From contig NZ_FMZH01000001.1 of the NCBI RefSeq assembly GCF_900101435.1, positions 434,001 through 498,000 on the forward strand: a stretch of DNA of 64,000 bases, read 5' to 3'. Of this stretch, positions 1 through 8,616 are shown in pieces. Each line of letters opens with the position of its first letter. The stretch's first letter is position 1. The position numbers and the translations under genes are program-made. Below the pieces are notes generated by a model. The model was not told where the DNA came from, ran no database searches, and was given only the letters and a program-made list of their open reading frames with translations. This DNA is from Pedobacter soli (GTDB lineage Bacteria; Bacteroidota; Bacteroidia; Sphingobacteriales; Sphingobacteriaceae).

Positions 1-636
1 ACCAAATTTGGCCGTGTAGATGTGGTGGTTAACAATGCAGGTTATGGGATGCTGGGCGCATTGGAAGAGTTAAGCGACAAAGAATCACGTGAGAATTTCG
101 ACATCAATGTTTTCGGTTCGCTCAATGTGATCAGAAAAGTATTGCCACAAATGCGCAAACAACAATCAGGACATATTTTCAATATCTCCTCTATTGGTGG
201 TTTCTCCGGAAACTTCCCGGGTTTCGGGATTTATTGCGCTACGAAGTTTGCAGTAGCCGGTTTTACCGAATCGCTTGCAGCTGAAGTAAAATCGCATGGC
301 ATTAAAGCAACAGTAGTAGAACCGGGTTATTTCAGGACAGCATTTCTAAATGCAAGCTCACTGGCTGTTCCAGCCTCACCCATTGATGCTTATAAAGAAG
401 TACGCGATTCGCAGGCTATGCACCAGAACGACATCAATAACCAACAGCCCGGCGACCCGGCTAAAGCTGCTGAAGTAATGATTGAAGCTTCAAAAAGCGA
501 AAACCCGCCATTACATTTATTCCTCGGACCGGATGCCTATCAGGTTGCGGAAGCCAAAATAGCTGATGTACAGCGAGACATGGCCAACTGGAAGTTTTTG
601 GCTACAGCTACGAATTTTGAAGAGGTGAATGCTTAA
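1..636 (+). CDS. SDR-family oxidoreductase, 5' end outside window
   Basis: The reading frame is open from base 1, so the N-terminal Rossmann glycine motif lies upstream of the window. What remains shows the classical short-chain dehydrogenase core: VNNAGYG after beta-4, then the catalytic serine region (ISSIGG) and YCATKFA carrying the Tyr-x3-Lys pair. The PG motif follows (VEPGYFRT), and the long C-terminal tail is typical of the group annotated as SDR oxidoreductases acting on unknown carbonyl or hydroxyl substrates. The likely role is NAD(P)H-dependent reduction in the cytoplasm. An inverted repeat follows the stop codon. The substrate cannot be told from sequence. Confidence 0.9.
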   Translation, partial: TKFGRVDVVVNNAGYGMLGALEELSDKESRENFDINVFGSLNVIRKVLPQMRKQQSGHIFNISSIGGFSGNFPGFGIYCATKFAVAGFTESLAAEVKSHGIKATVVEPGYFRTAFLNASSLAVPASPIDAYKEVRDSQAMHQNDINNQQPGDPAKAAEVMIEASKSENPPLHLFLGPDAYQVAEAKIADVQRDMANWKFLATATNFEEVNA

Positions 637-647
637 TATTTACAAGT

Positions 648-693
648 GTCGTCATTGCGGAAAGGCTTTTCCAGTCAATGAAGCAATGACGAC
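648..693. terminator. Inverted repeat after the SDR gene, possible terminator
   Basis: Eleven-base perfect arms GTCGTCATTGC (648-658) and GCAATGACGAC (683-693) enclose a smaller hairpin GGAAA/TTTCC. It starts 11 bases after the SDR stop. The CGTCATTGC arm resembles extragenic repeats dispersed in Pedobacter-type genomes, so it may be both a repeat and a terminator. The trailing T-rich run is weak. Confidence 0.5.
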
Positions 694-843
694 CTTTCTT
701 ACCATTGTTTCTCTACATGAGTAGCTTTTTTTGACTTGTTAAATAAAGTAGTAGTTTATCAAACAAATTTCCAGCTACCGGGTTGATACAACATTGGATA
801 ATTTATGTATGCTAAGCATATTTACAATTAACACCCGTAAATT

Positions 844-1257
844 ATGTGGAAATTTTACGCTATACTATCGGCCCTATTCGCAGCAGCAACAGCTATACTG
901 GCCAAAATTGGTCTTAAAGGAGTGAATGGAAATGTTGCAACAGCCATCAGAACAATCGTAATTCTATTCATTGCCTGGGGAATTGTTCTGGCTACCGGCG
1001 AAATTACCCAACTCAAAACCCTGAGCAAAAACAACCTTATATTCTTAGGATTATCCGGACTGGCCACCGGGCTATCCTGGATTTTCTATTTCAAAGCACT
1101 CGAAACCGGAGATGTTTCTAAAGTAGCACCGATTGACAAGCTTAGCGTAGCTATCGCCATGGGACTTGCTTTTTTAATTTTAAAAGAGCCTATTGATGCC
1201 AAAACACTTATTGGCGGCGGACTTATCGTTGCGGGAAGTATGGTGATTTTACTGTAA
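844..1257 (+). CDS. EamA/DMT-family small membrane transporter
   Basis: A 137-residue, very hydrophobic protein with four to five predicted membrane helices, matching a single EamA (drug/metabolite transporter) repeat. It starts with MWKFYAILSALFAAATAIL and ends in a final helix with GGGLIVAGSMVILL. Full-length DMT permeases have two such repeats, so this half-size version probably works as a dimer, as small multidrug-type members do. The family exports metabolites or amphipathic compounds; the substrate is unknown. It stands alone, with 207 bases upstream and a convergent gene downstream. Confidence 0.85.
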   Translation: MWKFYAILSALFAAATAILAKIGLKGVNGNVATAIRTIVILFIAWGIVLATGEITQLKTLSKNNLIFLGLSGLATGLSWIFYFKALETGDVSKVAPIDKLSVAIAMGLAFLILKEPIDAKTLIGGGLIVAGSMVILL

Positions 1258-1307
1258 ATCTATTTTACGATTGCATCGGTAAAACCACTTACATTGAATA
1301 TAGATAA

Positions 1308-2714
1308 CTAGTTCTTTACAGGATATTTCTGTTCAAATTTAGCGCCGCCACTTGTTTCTCCCTTAATCCAATCATAATATCCATCTAAAATAATTCCGGA
1401 TACACCATCAGGTTCAGAAAAACCTCTCTGTCCGAAGTAGACTTGTAACCTGGACCCACCCCATAAACCCCAATTATTCCTGATCCACATGCCTAGTCCA
1501 TGGTGTAGCCCTAACATCTCTCCGCTGCTCTTGTAATTTTTAATCGTCTCTTTATCAATCGGTTTCAAGATCTTATCCAATTGCAAAAAACAATCATTAA
1601 GATTAACCGGGATGTAAATATGATTGATTGAATCTAATGTTAACCGCCTGACACGTTCTTTTTTTTGCGCTTCCTTTTCTACTAAAAGTTCTTGTTTAGC
1701 TAAAGAATCAACCGGATTCCGGAAACCGCCCGAAAAGAATTTGAAATATTGTTTCTCCGTTTTTTCAGACAGGAAACTGGCATCAAAAATATTAGCCGTC
1801 ATTATTTTTCTGATTTTATCCTCATCAATATCTTTCGGACAGCTTAATGTATCAATTTCAAAATTTCCATTTTTATTTAAATAGCCTGCTAATGTGATCC
1901 GATATATTTTATAGTCAAAAAAATCAGGAGTATTGATTCCTACATATTTCAACCCGATCTTCTCTTCCATCTCGAGTGCAAGATTTTTTTGAGTCTTCAG
2001 GATAACAAAATCCGGTATATATTTATAGGCATATTCAAAAAAATCGGTTTTTGGAATTGCAGGCTTAAGATCTTTAAGTTTTTGGTAAACAGATTCAAAA
2101 GGAACTTTTTTCACGATCTCACACTTTTTAAGATCATAAACAGTAACTATCTTCTTTGAGTCTACGCAATAAATGGTATCCTGATCATTCATTACATATT
2201 GTTGGTTTAGAAACTTTTCTTCAGCTGTTGTACCAGTTTTAAACACAGGAAAGCCTGGCTTACTCTGCTGATTATCCACTACAATAGCAGAATTATTGTA
2301 GAACAACTGACATCGCTCTACATCTGGATTACAGCTGGAAAATTCTTTAGTAGTATAGGCTTGCACCCTTTTTCCATTTTTGTAAATAACAACATTCTTA
2401 AAACCATCATCACTGTAAGTTGCATTTGCCAGATAAGCTATAGTTGAGCCATCATTTGAAATAGTTAAAAAATACTGTCCAAAAGTATACACATCAAATG
2501 AGCGGTTAATTTCGTAAACCTTTTTATCGCCCTTATAAACTATTGACTTACCTCTCGTAGTCGGAAATTCATCGTCGTAAGAAAAGGATTTAAGAGAAAA
2601 TTTTCCGTTAGCTGAAAAAACTTCGGTAATCGGAATTTGGGAGGTTGAGGACTGCGTAAAAGCAGAAATACTCAATAATAAAAAGAATGTGAGTGTGAGC
2701 GTAATTTTCATCAT
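1308..2714 (-). CDS. Secreted protein with C-terminal DUF6794-like domain
   Basis: The 468-residue product begins with a Sec signal peptide (MMKITLTLTFFLLLSISAFTQ), so it is exported. The middle region reads like a beta-rich repeat domain (ISNDGSTIAYLAN, VVIYKNGKRV) of the sort found in TolB/WD-like secreted proteins. The last about 90 residues have the pattern LHHGLGMWIRNNWGLW with a later GIILDGYYDWIKG, which I associate with DUF6794, usually a short domain in Bacteroidota. The two parts look like a fusion. The function is unknown. It is convergent with the EamA gene and not in an operon. Confidence 0.75.
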   Translation of the reverse strand: MMKITLTLTFFLLLSISAFTQSSTSQIPITEVFSANGKFSLKSFSYDDEFPTTRGKSIVYKGDKKVYEINRSFDVYTFGQYFLTISNDGSTIAYLANATYSDDGFKNVVIYKNGKRVQAYTTKEFSSCNPDVERCQLFYNNSAIVVDNQQSKPGFPVFKTGTTAEEKFLNQQYVMNDQDTIYCVDSKKIVTVYDLKKCEIVKKVPFESVYQKLKDLKPAIPKTDFFEYAYKYIPDFVILKTQKNLALEMEEKIGLKYVGINTPDFFDYKIYRITLAGYLNKNGNFEIDTLSCPKDIDEDKIRKIMTANIFDASFLSEKTEKQYFKFFSGGFRNPVDSLAKQELLVEKEAQKKERVRRLTLDSINHIYIPVNLNDCFLQLDKILKPIDKETIKNYKSSGEMLGLHHGLGMWIRNNWGLWGGSRLQVYFGQRGFSEPDGVSGIILDGYYDWIKGETSGGAKFEQKYPVKN

Positions 2715-2813
2715 GTAATTAAGATCTATAAATATAGTAAAACGGTTAAACTATAAATGTTAATTAATCTTAAATTCCATAGAAAGAAAGACTGTTTATC
2801 TGTTTTAACAAAA

Positions 2814-2843
2814 AACCGCTGGCTAAATACATAGCCAACGGTT
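2814..2843 (-). terminator. Rho-independent terminator of the GH92 gene
   Basis: Read on the minus strand, arms AACCG-TGGCTA and TAGCCA-CGGTT (one unpaired base each side) enclose a six-base loop and are followed by a T run, 25 bases after the GH92 stop codon. Confidence 0.75.
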
Positions 2844-2867
2844 CAACATTTATATAGGGATGAGTAA

Positions 2868-5153
2868 TTACTTTTTCGGTTTTGCGCTCATGTAAAAAGT
2901 AAGCTTTCCGCCATTGGTAATATCTGCGTGCTTAATTTTATGGTCGGTAATTTCTTTACCATTCAATAAAACCTTTTCTACATATACATTTTTATCACTT
3001 TGTTTAATAGCTTCAACGGTGAAAGTTTTGCCATTTTCTAAATTGATAACCGCGTGGTTAACCAACGGGCTACCTAAAGAGTATACCTCAGAACCTGGTG
3101 CTACCGGATAAAACCCTAGTGAAGAGAACATATACCAGGCGCTCATTTGTCCGCAATCGTCATTTCCACCCAGACCATCGGCAGTTGGTTTGTATTGCAT
3201 GTTTAAAATGTGGCGAACCTGTGCCTGTGTTTTCCAGGGTTGATCGGCCCAGTTGTACAAATAAACAATGTGGTGAGCAGGTTCATTTCCATGCACATAA
3301 CCACCAATAATACCTTCTCGGGTAATATCTTCGGTATGCGCAAAAAATTCATCTGGCAAGTGCATGGTAAATAAGGTATCCAAACGTGTTGCAAATTTCT
3401 TTTTACCGCCCATCATTTCAATCAGTGTAGCCGGATCTTGCGGCACGAAGAAACTGTAGTTCCAGCTGTTCCCTTCAATAAAACCCTGTCCTTCGGTATC
3501 TTTCGGATCGAATTGTTTTTTAAAGGTACCATCGGCCAGTTTAGGGCGCATAAAACCTGTTGCACTATCGTAATTGTTTTTCCAGTTGTTAGAACGCTTG
3601 ATGAATTCTTCATAAACATCCATCCGGTTTAACTTTTTAGCTAATTGAGCAATAGACCAGTCATCATAAGAATATTCGAGGTTGTTGGAAACGGAAATGC
3701 CCGATTTTTCGGCAGGAATATAACCTTTATCCATATAATAACCGATTCCTTCGTAATCGCGGTGTTTAGCTGTAGCTACGCAAGCATCAAGTGCTTTATT
3801 GGCGTCGCCGTTATAAGTACCTTTAATAATGGCATCAGAAATAACCGAAACGCTGTGGTAACCACTCATACACCAGTTATCGTTGGCGTAATGCGACCAG
3901 ATCGGCAGCATGTGCAAACTACTCTGATCGTAATGTGCCAGCATCGATTTTACCATATCGTTACTACGGCCAGGTTGCGTAATGTTAAAAAACGGATGCA
4001 AAGCGCGGTAGGTATCCCAAAGCGAGAAAGTGGTATAATTGGTAAAACCATCAGCTTTGTGCACGCCCTGATCTAAACCTTTGTACTCGCCGTTAACGTC
4101 GGTATAAATAGTCGGATTGATGTAAGCATGATATAAAGCAGTATAGAAATTGATTTTATTATCGTTCGAAGTCGTTACCTGAACTTTATTCAACTCCTTG
4201 TTCCAGCTGGCCTGAGCCTGTGCTTTTACTTTTTCGAAATCCCAGCCCGAAATTTCTGCACGCATGTTTTGCAAAGCATTTTCCTGACTAACGGGCGATA
4301 GCGCAAATTTAATTTTAACTTTCTCCCCTTCCTGGGTATCGAAATCGAAGAACATTTTTAACTTCTTGCCGGCAATTTCAGGGAAGTTTTGCTCCTGGTT
4401 AAATTTACCCCAAAAGCCTCGGTAAGCTTGTTTGGCATCATAACTTTTGCGACCGTAGCTTTTAAAAGGCTTAGAAAAACTCATGGCAAAATATACTGTA
4501 CGGGTTCTGGCCCAGCCATTGGTTTGGCGGTAACCTGTAATCAGGGTATCGTTTACTACACGTACGTAAGTCCAAACGGTTTTTTCTTCATAATTATAAA
4601 TTCCGGCCATCAAATCTAATATAATGTGCGATTGATCTGATTTAGGGAAAGTGTACTGGTGCATACCAACCCGGGTAGTTGAGGTTAATTCGGCCAGGAT
4701 ATTATCATCATCGAGTTTAACCTTGTAATAACCTGCTTCGGCTACTTCGTTTGCATGTGAGAACGCCGAACGGTAGCCGCTTTTCGGATTTGAAGCAGTA
4801 CCTGGATTCAATTGCAGTTTACCTTGTGTCGGCATGATTAAAAAATCGCCCAAATCGGAGTGTCCCGTACCGCTAAAATGCGTATGACTAAAACCGGTAA
4901 TGGTTTTGTCTTCATATTTATAACCCGCACAATATTTGTACACATCGCCATTGTACTTACCGTTTACTTCGTAAGATAAGGTGTCGGTTTCGGGACTTAA
5001 TTGCACTGCACCGAAAGGAACGGTTGCACCCGGATAGGTATGCCCCATTTTTGAAGTACCAATAATGGGCTTAACATACTGCACCAGATTCTGCTGTGCC
5101 GAAGCAACCATGCCCGACAACAAAAGACAGGGCAGCATAATTTTTTTAATCAT
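2868..5153 (-). CDS. GH92-family alpha-mannosidase, secreted
   Basis: The 761-residue protein carries an N-terminal signal peptide (MIKKIMLPCLLLSGMVASAQ) and full-length GH92 architecture: an N-terminal beta-sandwich with KPIIGTSKMGHTYPGA and FSHTHFSGTGHSD, then an (alpha/alpha)6 domain with FSLWDTYRALHPF, VHGNEPAHH and GGNDDCGQMSAWYMFSSLG. GH92 enzymes are calcium-dependent exo-alpha-mannosidases that invert configuration and trim mannose from N-glycans or mannans. The conserved glutamate in HGNEPAHH and the aspartates of GGNDDCGQ are present, so it should be active, probably in the periplasm. No SusC/SusD pair or other carbohydrate genes flank it, so it is not part of a recognisable utilisation locus here. 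Confidence 0.95.
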   Translation of the reverse strand: MIKKIMLPCLLLSGMVASAQQNLVQYVKPIIGTSKMGHTYPGATVPFGAVQLSPETDTLSYEVNGKYNGDVYKYCAGYKYEDKTITGFSHTHFSGTGHSDLGDFLIMPTQGKLQLNPGTASNPKSGYRSAFSHANEVAEAGYYKVKLDDDNILAELTSTTRVGMHQYTFPKSDQSHIILDLMAGIYNYEEKTVWTYVRVVNDTLITGYRQTNGWARTRTVYFAMSFSKPFKSYGRKSYDAKQAYRGFWGKFNQEQNFPEIAGKKLKMFFDFDTQEGEKVKIKFALSPVSQENALQNMRAEISGWDFEKVKAQAQASWNKELNKVQVTTSNDNKINFYTALYHAYINPTIYTDVNGEYKGLDQGVHKADGFTNYTTFSLWDTYRALHPFFNITQPGRSNDMVKSMLAHYDQSSLHMLPIWSHYANDNWCMSGYHSVSVISDAIIKGTYNGDANKALDACVATAKHRDYEGIGYYMDKGYIPAEKSGISVSNNLEYSYDDWSIAQLAKKLNRMDVYEEFIKRSNNWKNNYDSATGFMRPKLADGTFKKQFDPKDTEGQGFIEGNSWNYSFFVPQDPATLIEMMGGKKKFATRLDTLFTMHLPDEFFAHTEDITREGIIGGYVHGNEPAHHIVYLYNWADQPWKTQAQVRHILNMQYKPTADGLGGNDDCGQMSAWYMFSSLGFYPVAPGSEVYSLGSPLVNHAVINLENGKTFTVEAIKQSDKNVYVEKVLLNGKEITDHKIKHADITNGGKLTFYMSAKPKK

Positions 5154-5265
5154 ATCTTTTTCGAGATTAGCTTGTTTTGTTTAAAATTCTAAGGTAGAAA
5201 TTTATCTTCAAATATCTACAAATAACATGACTAAAACGTTTAAGTAAAGCAAAAAATACATTTTT

Positions 5266-5467
5266 GGTTTACTGGAGTCATCCTAACAATCAAACAATTT
5301 AGCAATTGAACATTTCTGGTTTTTTGGTTAACTGGTTAATTGTTTAAATCGGTTAACTGGTGTGATCCCAACAATCAAACAATTAAACATTCACTAATTA
5401 TTGGTTAACTGGTTAATTGTTTAAATTGGTTAACTGGGGTGATCCTAACAATTAAGCAATAGAACAA
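5266..5467. repeat. Imperfect direct repeat, about 77-85 bp period
   Basis: Most of the 429-base gap between the GH92 and mnmA genes is this repeat. The phrase GGTT(T/A)ACTGG followed by a GT-ATCC core and AACAATCAAACAATT-type sequence starts at 5266, 5351 and 5428. Each copy also contains GGTTAACTGGTTAATTGTTTAA-like sequence, which can pair with the AACAATTAA parts. It looks like a non-coding extragenic repeat; no gene is seen in it. Confidence 0.65.
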
Positions 5468-5470
5468 TGT

Positions 5471-5503
5471 AAACCTTACAGGTATTGAAAACCCGCAAGG
5501 TTT
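5471..5503. repeat. REP-like hairpin AAACCTTAC...GCAAGGTTT
   Basis: Thirteen-base imperfect arms (AAACCTTACAGGT and ACCCGCAAGGTTT) around a seven-base loop. The two differences are G-U compatible in one RNA orientation. Palindromes of this AACCTT...AAGGTT form are, to my knowledge, common between genes in Bacteroidota. Confidence 0.5.
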
Positions 5504-5572
5504 GTCGCTTTTTACAAGTAACTGACTTCCATTAATCAATTTCAGCTAAATAAACCTTATTTTTGCATCCTA

Positions 5573-5580
5573 TATTTTTG
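5573..5580 (+). promoter_or_regulatory. Bacteroidota -7 promoter motif at the mnmA start
   Basis: TATTTTTG fits the TAnnTTTG -7 consensus and ends three bases before the mnmA ATG, which would give a leaderless or near-leaderless transcript. A second match (TATTTTTG, 5558-5565) would give a short leader instead. No clear -33 TTG is seen for either. Confidence 0.4.
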
Positions 5581-5582
5581 AA

Positions 5583-6674
5583 ATGAGTAAACACGGTAGA
5601 ATTCTGGTAGCCATGAGTGGCGGGGTTGATAGTTCGGTAGCGGCTGTAATGTTGCATGAGCAAGGTTACGAGGTGATTGGATTAACCATGAAGACCTGGG
5701 ACTATGCCAGCTCTGGCGGTAGCAGCAAGGAAACCGGCTGTTGCTCTTTAGATAGCATTAACGATGCCCGTACACTTGCCGTAAACTATGGTTTTCCGCA
5801 TTATATATTGGATATCAGAGACGAATTTGGCGATTATGTAATCGATAATTTTGTGGATGAATACCTGGCCGGAAGAACCCCTAACCCATGTGTATTGTGC
5901 AATACCCACATTAAATGGGAAGCGTTATTAAAACGAGCCAATAAACTCGACTGCGAATTTATTGCAACGGGACATTATGCCAATATCCGCCAGCAAGATA
6001 GCGGCCGCTATGTAATTTCGAAAGGAAAAGACGAAAATAAAGATCAATCTTACGTATTGTGGGGTGTTTCGCAAGAAAACCTTTCGCGTACTAAGTTCCC
6101 ATTGGGCAGCTTCGCTAAAGCTGAAATCAGGCAAATGGCTTTAGACATGGGCCAGGAAGAACTGGCTAAAAAATCGGAGAGCTACGAAATCTGTTTCGTT
6201 CCGGATAACGATTACAGGGCTTTCTTAAAACATAAAGTAGAAGATTTAGAAGATCGCGTAGCGGGTGGTAATTTCATTCTGAGCAATGGCATGGTGGTAG
6301 GCCAACACAAAGGCTATCCTTTTTATACCATTGGCCAGCGTAAAGGTCTTGGCGTTGCTTTTGGCGAGCCCATGTTTGTTACCCAAATCCTGCCCGAAAG
6401 CAATACAGTAGTTTTAGGCAAAGCGGAAGAACTGGAGCGTCGCGAAGCGATGGTTCGAAATATTAACCTGATTAAATATGCGAGTATTGAAGAGCCGATG
6501 AGCGATATCATTACCAAAATACGCTATAAAGATGCGGGTATGCTAAGTACAATTGTACAGGAGAAAGACAAAATGCGTGTAGTGTTCGACCACAATGTAT
6601 CAGCCATTGCACCAGGCCAATCGGCAGTGTTCTATGAAGGAAATGATTTATTGGGTGGCGGGTTTTTAGTTTAA
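5583..6674 (+). CDS. mnmA: tRNA-uridine 2-sulfurtransferase MnmA
   Basis: The 363-residue protein has the family PP-loop ATP-pyrophosphatase motif SGGVDSS near residue 14, the NPCVLCN segment with the first catalytic cysteine, and the second catalytic cysteine in YEICFVPD. GHYA and the tRNA-binding DQSYVLWG region are also present. MnmA adenylates U34 of the Lys, Glu and Gln tRNAs and inserts sulfur to make 2-thiouridine. Length and motif order are standard, and both cysteines are kept. It is monocistronic, with a promoter motif almost touching the start codon and a repeat-type inverted structure downstream. Confidence 0.97.
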   Translation: MSKHGRILVAMSGGVDSSVAAVMLHEQGYEVIGLTMKTWDYASSGGSSKETGCCSLDSINDARTLAVNYGFPHYILDIRDEFGDYVIDNFVDEYLAGRTPNPCVLCNTHIKWEALLKRANKLDCEFIATGHYANIRQQDSGRYVISKGKDENKDQSYVLWGVSQENLSRTKFPLGSFAKAEIRQMALDMGQEELAKKSESYEICFVPDNDYRAFLKHKVEDLEDRVAGGNFILSNGMVVGQHKGYPFYTIGQRKGLGVAFGEPMFVTQILPESNTVVLGKAEELERREAMVRNINLIKYASIEEPMSDIITKIRYKDAGMLSTIVQEKDKMRVVFDHNVSAIAPGQSAVFYEGNDLLGGGFLV

Positions 6675-6702
6675 TAATCCGCTCCCCTTCATAATTCTAA
6701 GT

Positions 6703-6792
6703 GATCGTCATGCTGATCCGATAGCTATCGGATTTATTTCAGCATCTCTTTTTTTATTGATGAGACCCTGAAATGAATTCAGGGTGACGATC
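6703..6792. repeat. Extragenic repeat with nested hairpins, likely bidirectional terminator
   Basis: Outer arms GATCGTCA (6703-6710) and TGACGATC (6785-6792) enclose TGCTGA...TTCAGCA, CCGATAGCTATCGGA and CCCTGAA...TTCAGGG hairpins. The CGTCATGCTGA / TCAGGGTGACG phrase is familiar from dispersed repeats in Pedobacter-type genomes. It lies between the convergent mnmA and the small membrane-protein gene. Confidence 0.65.
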
Positions 6793-6814
6793 GAAATGAA
6801 AAGCAGTGAGGTAA

Positions 6815-7195
6815 TTACTCACTTCCCTTAAAAACATTAATGGTGGCGGTTTTCCAATGAATATAACCTAAATCACCGCAAACCTGTCCAACAAATTGCT
6901 CTACATCTTCGGGCACATCGTTTACCACACGCCACCTGATTTTATATTTGGGGTTATAGCTCATGTAAACTACTAAGTCATCACTGCGTTGCCCTAACGA
7001 ATGCAAAGGCTGTAAGTGAATATCCTGCAAATCGGCAGCAGCTATCTTTAATCTTTCATTCATAATTTTCCCTAATGAAAGATCAGGCTTGAAATCTGTT
7101 TCAAATATGGCTAAAACGGTAACGGTCATAAAAAATAAATATATCAGCAAACAAACGAAGCCATAAGCTTTTTGTTTAAAATAATTACACACCAT
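6815..7195 (-). CDS. Small single-pass membrane protein, function unknown
   Basis: The 126-residue product has one hydrophobic segment near residues 11-31 (YGFVCLLIYLFFMTVTVLA) followed by a soluble tail of about 95 residues containing DDLVVYMSYNPKYKIRW and GDLGYIHWKTATINVF. This suggests an N-terminally anchored protein with a small alpha/beta domain outside the membrane. I do not recognise the family. The initiating ATG gives a short basic N-terminus, consistent with N-in topology. It is divergent from the response regulator at 7419 and converges on mnmA. Confidence 0.6.
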   Translation of the reverse strand: MVCNYFKQKAYGFVCLLIYLFFMTVTVLAIFETDFKPDLSLGKIMNERLKIAAADLQDIHLQPLHSLGQRSDDLVVYMSYNPKYKIRWRVVNDVPEDVEQFVGQVCGDLGYIHWKTATINVFKGSE

Positions 7196-7408
7196 ACGCT
7201 GCGTTTAACTTTCCGCTCACGTATTTTCGGTTTCTCCAAAAGCAAATTTATACTAAAAAAATTAGCATCAAAATTTATTCTCACATTTTTTCTGGTCAAA
7301 ATAAAAATTAGATACAGCCATGACAAGTGTATTGCCTACGTTGATAACCTGGCAAATGTGTACAACTATTTTAAACATCTGATAATTAGACTCGTTATCT
7401 AATTTAAA

Positions 7409-7414
7409 AGGAGG
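7409..7414 (+). promoter_or_regulatory. Perfect Shine-Dalgarno AGGAGG
   Basis: AAAAGGAGG ends four bases before the ATG at 7419 and matches the anti-SD fully. Such a site is unusual in Bacteroidota, whose genes mostly lack SD sequences; no other gene I checked in this window has one as strong. Confidence 0.7.
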
Positions 7415-7418
7415 AATT

Positions 7419-7781
7419 ATGAAAAAGTGCATTTATGTTGTAGAAGACAACCCGAATATCAGGGAGATTATTGAGTTTCTGCTGATTGAAGAACTTTACG
7501 AAGTAAAAACCTGCCCCAACACCAGCGATTTCTGGCTACAAATGAACAAACACCTGCCAGATATGGTGATTTTAGATGTAATGTTGCCCGATGGAAACGG
7601 ACTGGATATCTGCAATACTTTAAAACGAAATATTAAAACACATAATATCCCGGTAATGATGATGTCGGCCAATAACCACTTAAACACCATTAAGGCTAAA
7701 TGCGATGCCGAAGACTTTATCAATAAACCATTCGACCTGAACGATTTTGCTGGCAGGATTGAGAAACATCTGGTTAATTAA
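7419..7781 (+). CDS. Single-domain response regulator (CheY-like)
   Basis: The 120 residues form one receiver domain and nothing else. The acidic pair E9-D10, the phosphoacceptor D53 in ILDVMLPDGNG, the switch serine S83 in MMSAN and K103 in NKPFD are all present, so it should be phosphorylated normally. With no output domain it probably acts by protein-protein contact, as CheY- or Spo0F-type proteins do, or as a phosphate sink. No histidine kinase lies nearby. A strong Shine-Dalgarno sequence precedes the start, and an excellent terminator follows the stop, so it appears to be a highly translated single gene. Confidence 0.9.
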   Translation: MKKCIYVVEDNPNIREIIEFLLIEELYEVKTCPNTSDFWLQMNKHLPDMVILDVMLPDGNGLDICNTLKRNIKTHNIPVMMMSANNHLNTIKAKCDAEDFINKPFDLNDFAGRIEKHLVN

Positions 7782-7783
7782 GG

Positions 7784-7830
7784 AATAATTTCTACAACGG
7801 TGAGTTTCCGCTGTAGAAATTATTTTTTTT
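7784..7830. terminator. Strong bidirectional terminator
   Basis: Long arms AATAATTTCTACA-CGG and CCG-TGTAGAAATTATT around a seven-base loop, then eight T residues on the plus strand. It serves the response regulator and, on the other strand, reaches the azoreductase stop codon. Confidence 0.85.
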
Positions 7831-8425
7831 AAAGTGCTATAGTTTCAATGGCTTTACTCAAAGCTTCATCTTTCAAGTCAGGTACACTTAATCCTTCTGC
7901 CCTATACGCAACGATATCTACCATACCTAAAAACCCCAATACCGATCTCAGGTACGATTCTGTGAAATCGTAAGCTTTCATCGGTCCTTCCGAATACACG
8001 CCTCCAGAAGAAATAGCCAGGTAAACTTTTTTACCTTTTACTAAACCTTCGGGGCCATTTTCCGAATAACTGAAAGTTTGGCCTGCTCGTGCAATATGAT
8101 CTATCCAGGTTTTCAATGTAGATGGAATACCAAAATTATATAACGGCACGCCAATTACAATCACATCTGCAGCCTTCAGTTCGGCAATAGCCTCATTAGA
8201 ATGTTTTATTGCTTCTTCAAATTCAGGAGTATGATTTTCTGCTGGTGTAAAAAAAGAATTGATGTGCACTTCTTCCAGATGCGGAAATGGCTTGCTGGTG
8301 AGGTCGTGCGTAATAACAGTGCTACCAGGATTAGCAGCTGTTAGTTTTTCTACAATGGCATTCCCTAATTTAATACTGGAAGATGCTTCGCCCCTTGGAC
8401 TTGATATTAAATTTAATATTTTCAT
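7829..8425 (-). CDS. azoR: FMN-dependent NADH-azoreductase
   Basis: A 198-residue flavodoxin-like protein of the AzoR/NQO family. The N-terminal phosphate-binding loop is ISSPRGEASSS, followed by the PLYNFGIPSTLKTWIDHI segment that builds the FMN and quinone site, and SSGGVYSEGP near residue 140. The family reduces quinones, azo dyes and nitroaromatics by two-electron transfer from NADH and protects against quinone stress. A perfect 40-bp palindrome lies 58 bases upstream of the start codon, strongly suggesting control by a dimeric repressor, for example of the HxlR or MarR type. The gene is monocistronic. Confidence 0.93.
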   Translation of the reverse strand: MKILNLISSPRGEASSSIKLGNAIVEKLTAANPGSTVITHDLTSKPFPHLEEVHINSFFTPAENHTPEFEEAIKHSNEAIAELKAADVIVIGVPLYNFGIPSTLKTWIDHIARAGQTFSYSENGPEGLVKGKKVYLAISSGGVYSEGPMKAYDFTESYLRSVLGFLGMVDIVAYRAEGLSVPDLKDEALSKAIETIAL

Positions 8426-8483
8426 TTTTTGTCTTTATTATTTATTACTGGCAAAATTATATACACCAGCTATCAAAAAGTTA

Positions 8484-8523
8484 TTACTATACTAAAGGAT
8501 AGCGCTATCCTTTAGTATAGTAA
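8484..8523. promoter_or_regulatory. 40-bp perfect palindrome, likely operator of azoR
   Basis: Arm TTACTATACTAAAGGATAGC (8484-8503) is followed directly by its exact reverse complement (8504-8523) with no loop. Within each arm CTAT-N8-ATAG is itself a dyad, so two repressor dimers could sit side by side. It lies between the divergent azoR and the acidic-protein gene. HxlR-family regulators are known to control azoreductases (YodB in Bacillus), but no such regulator gene is in this window. Confidence 0.75.
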
Positions 8524-8616
8524 GCTTTATAAACGGCAACACCCTGAGCGTTTATTTTTTTATTTTCTATAAACTTAATCCCCTGCCTACCTGTTCTTAA
8601 CATAAAAGAACCTACC

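Noticed and set aside
3098..4619. Plus-strand frames inside the GH92 gene
   Set aside because: They lie wholly within a conserved minus-strand gene and have no recognisable content.
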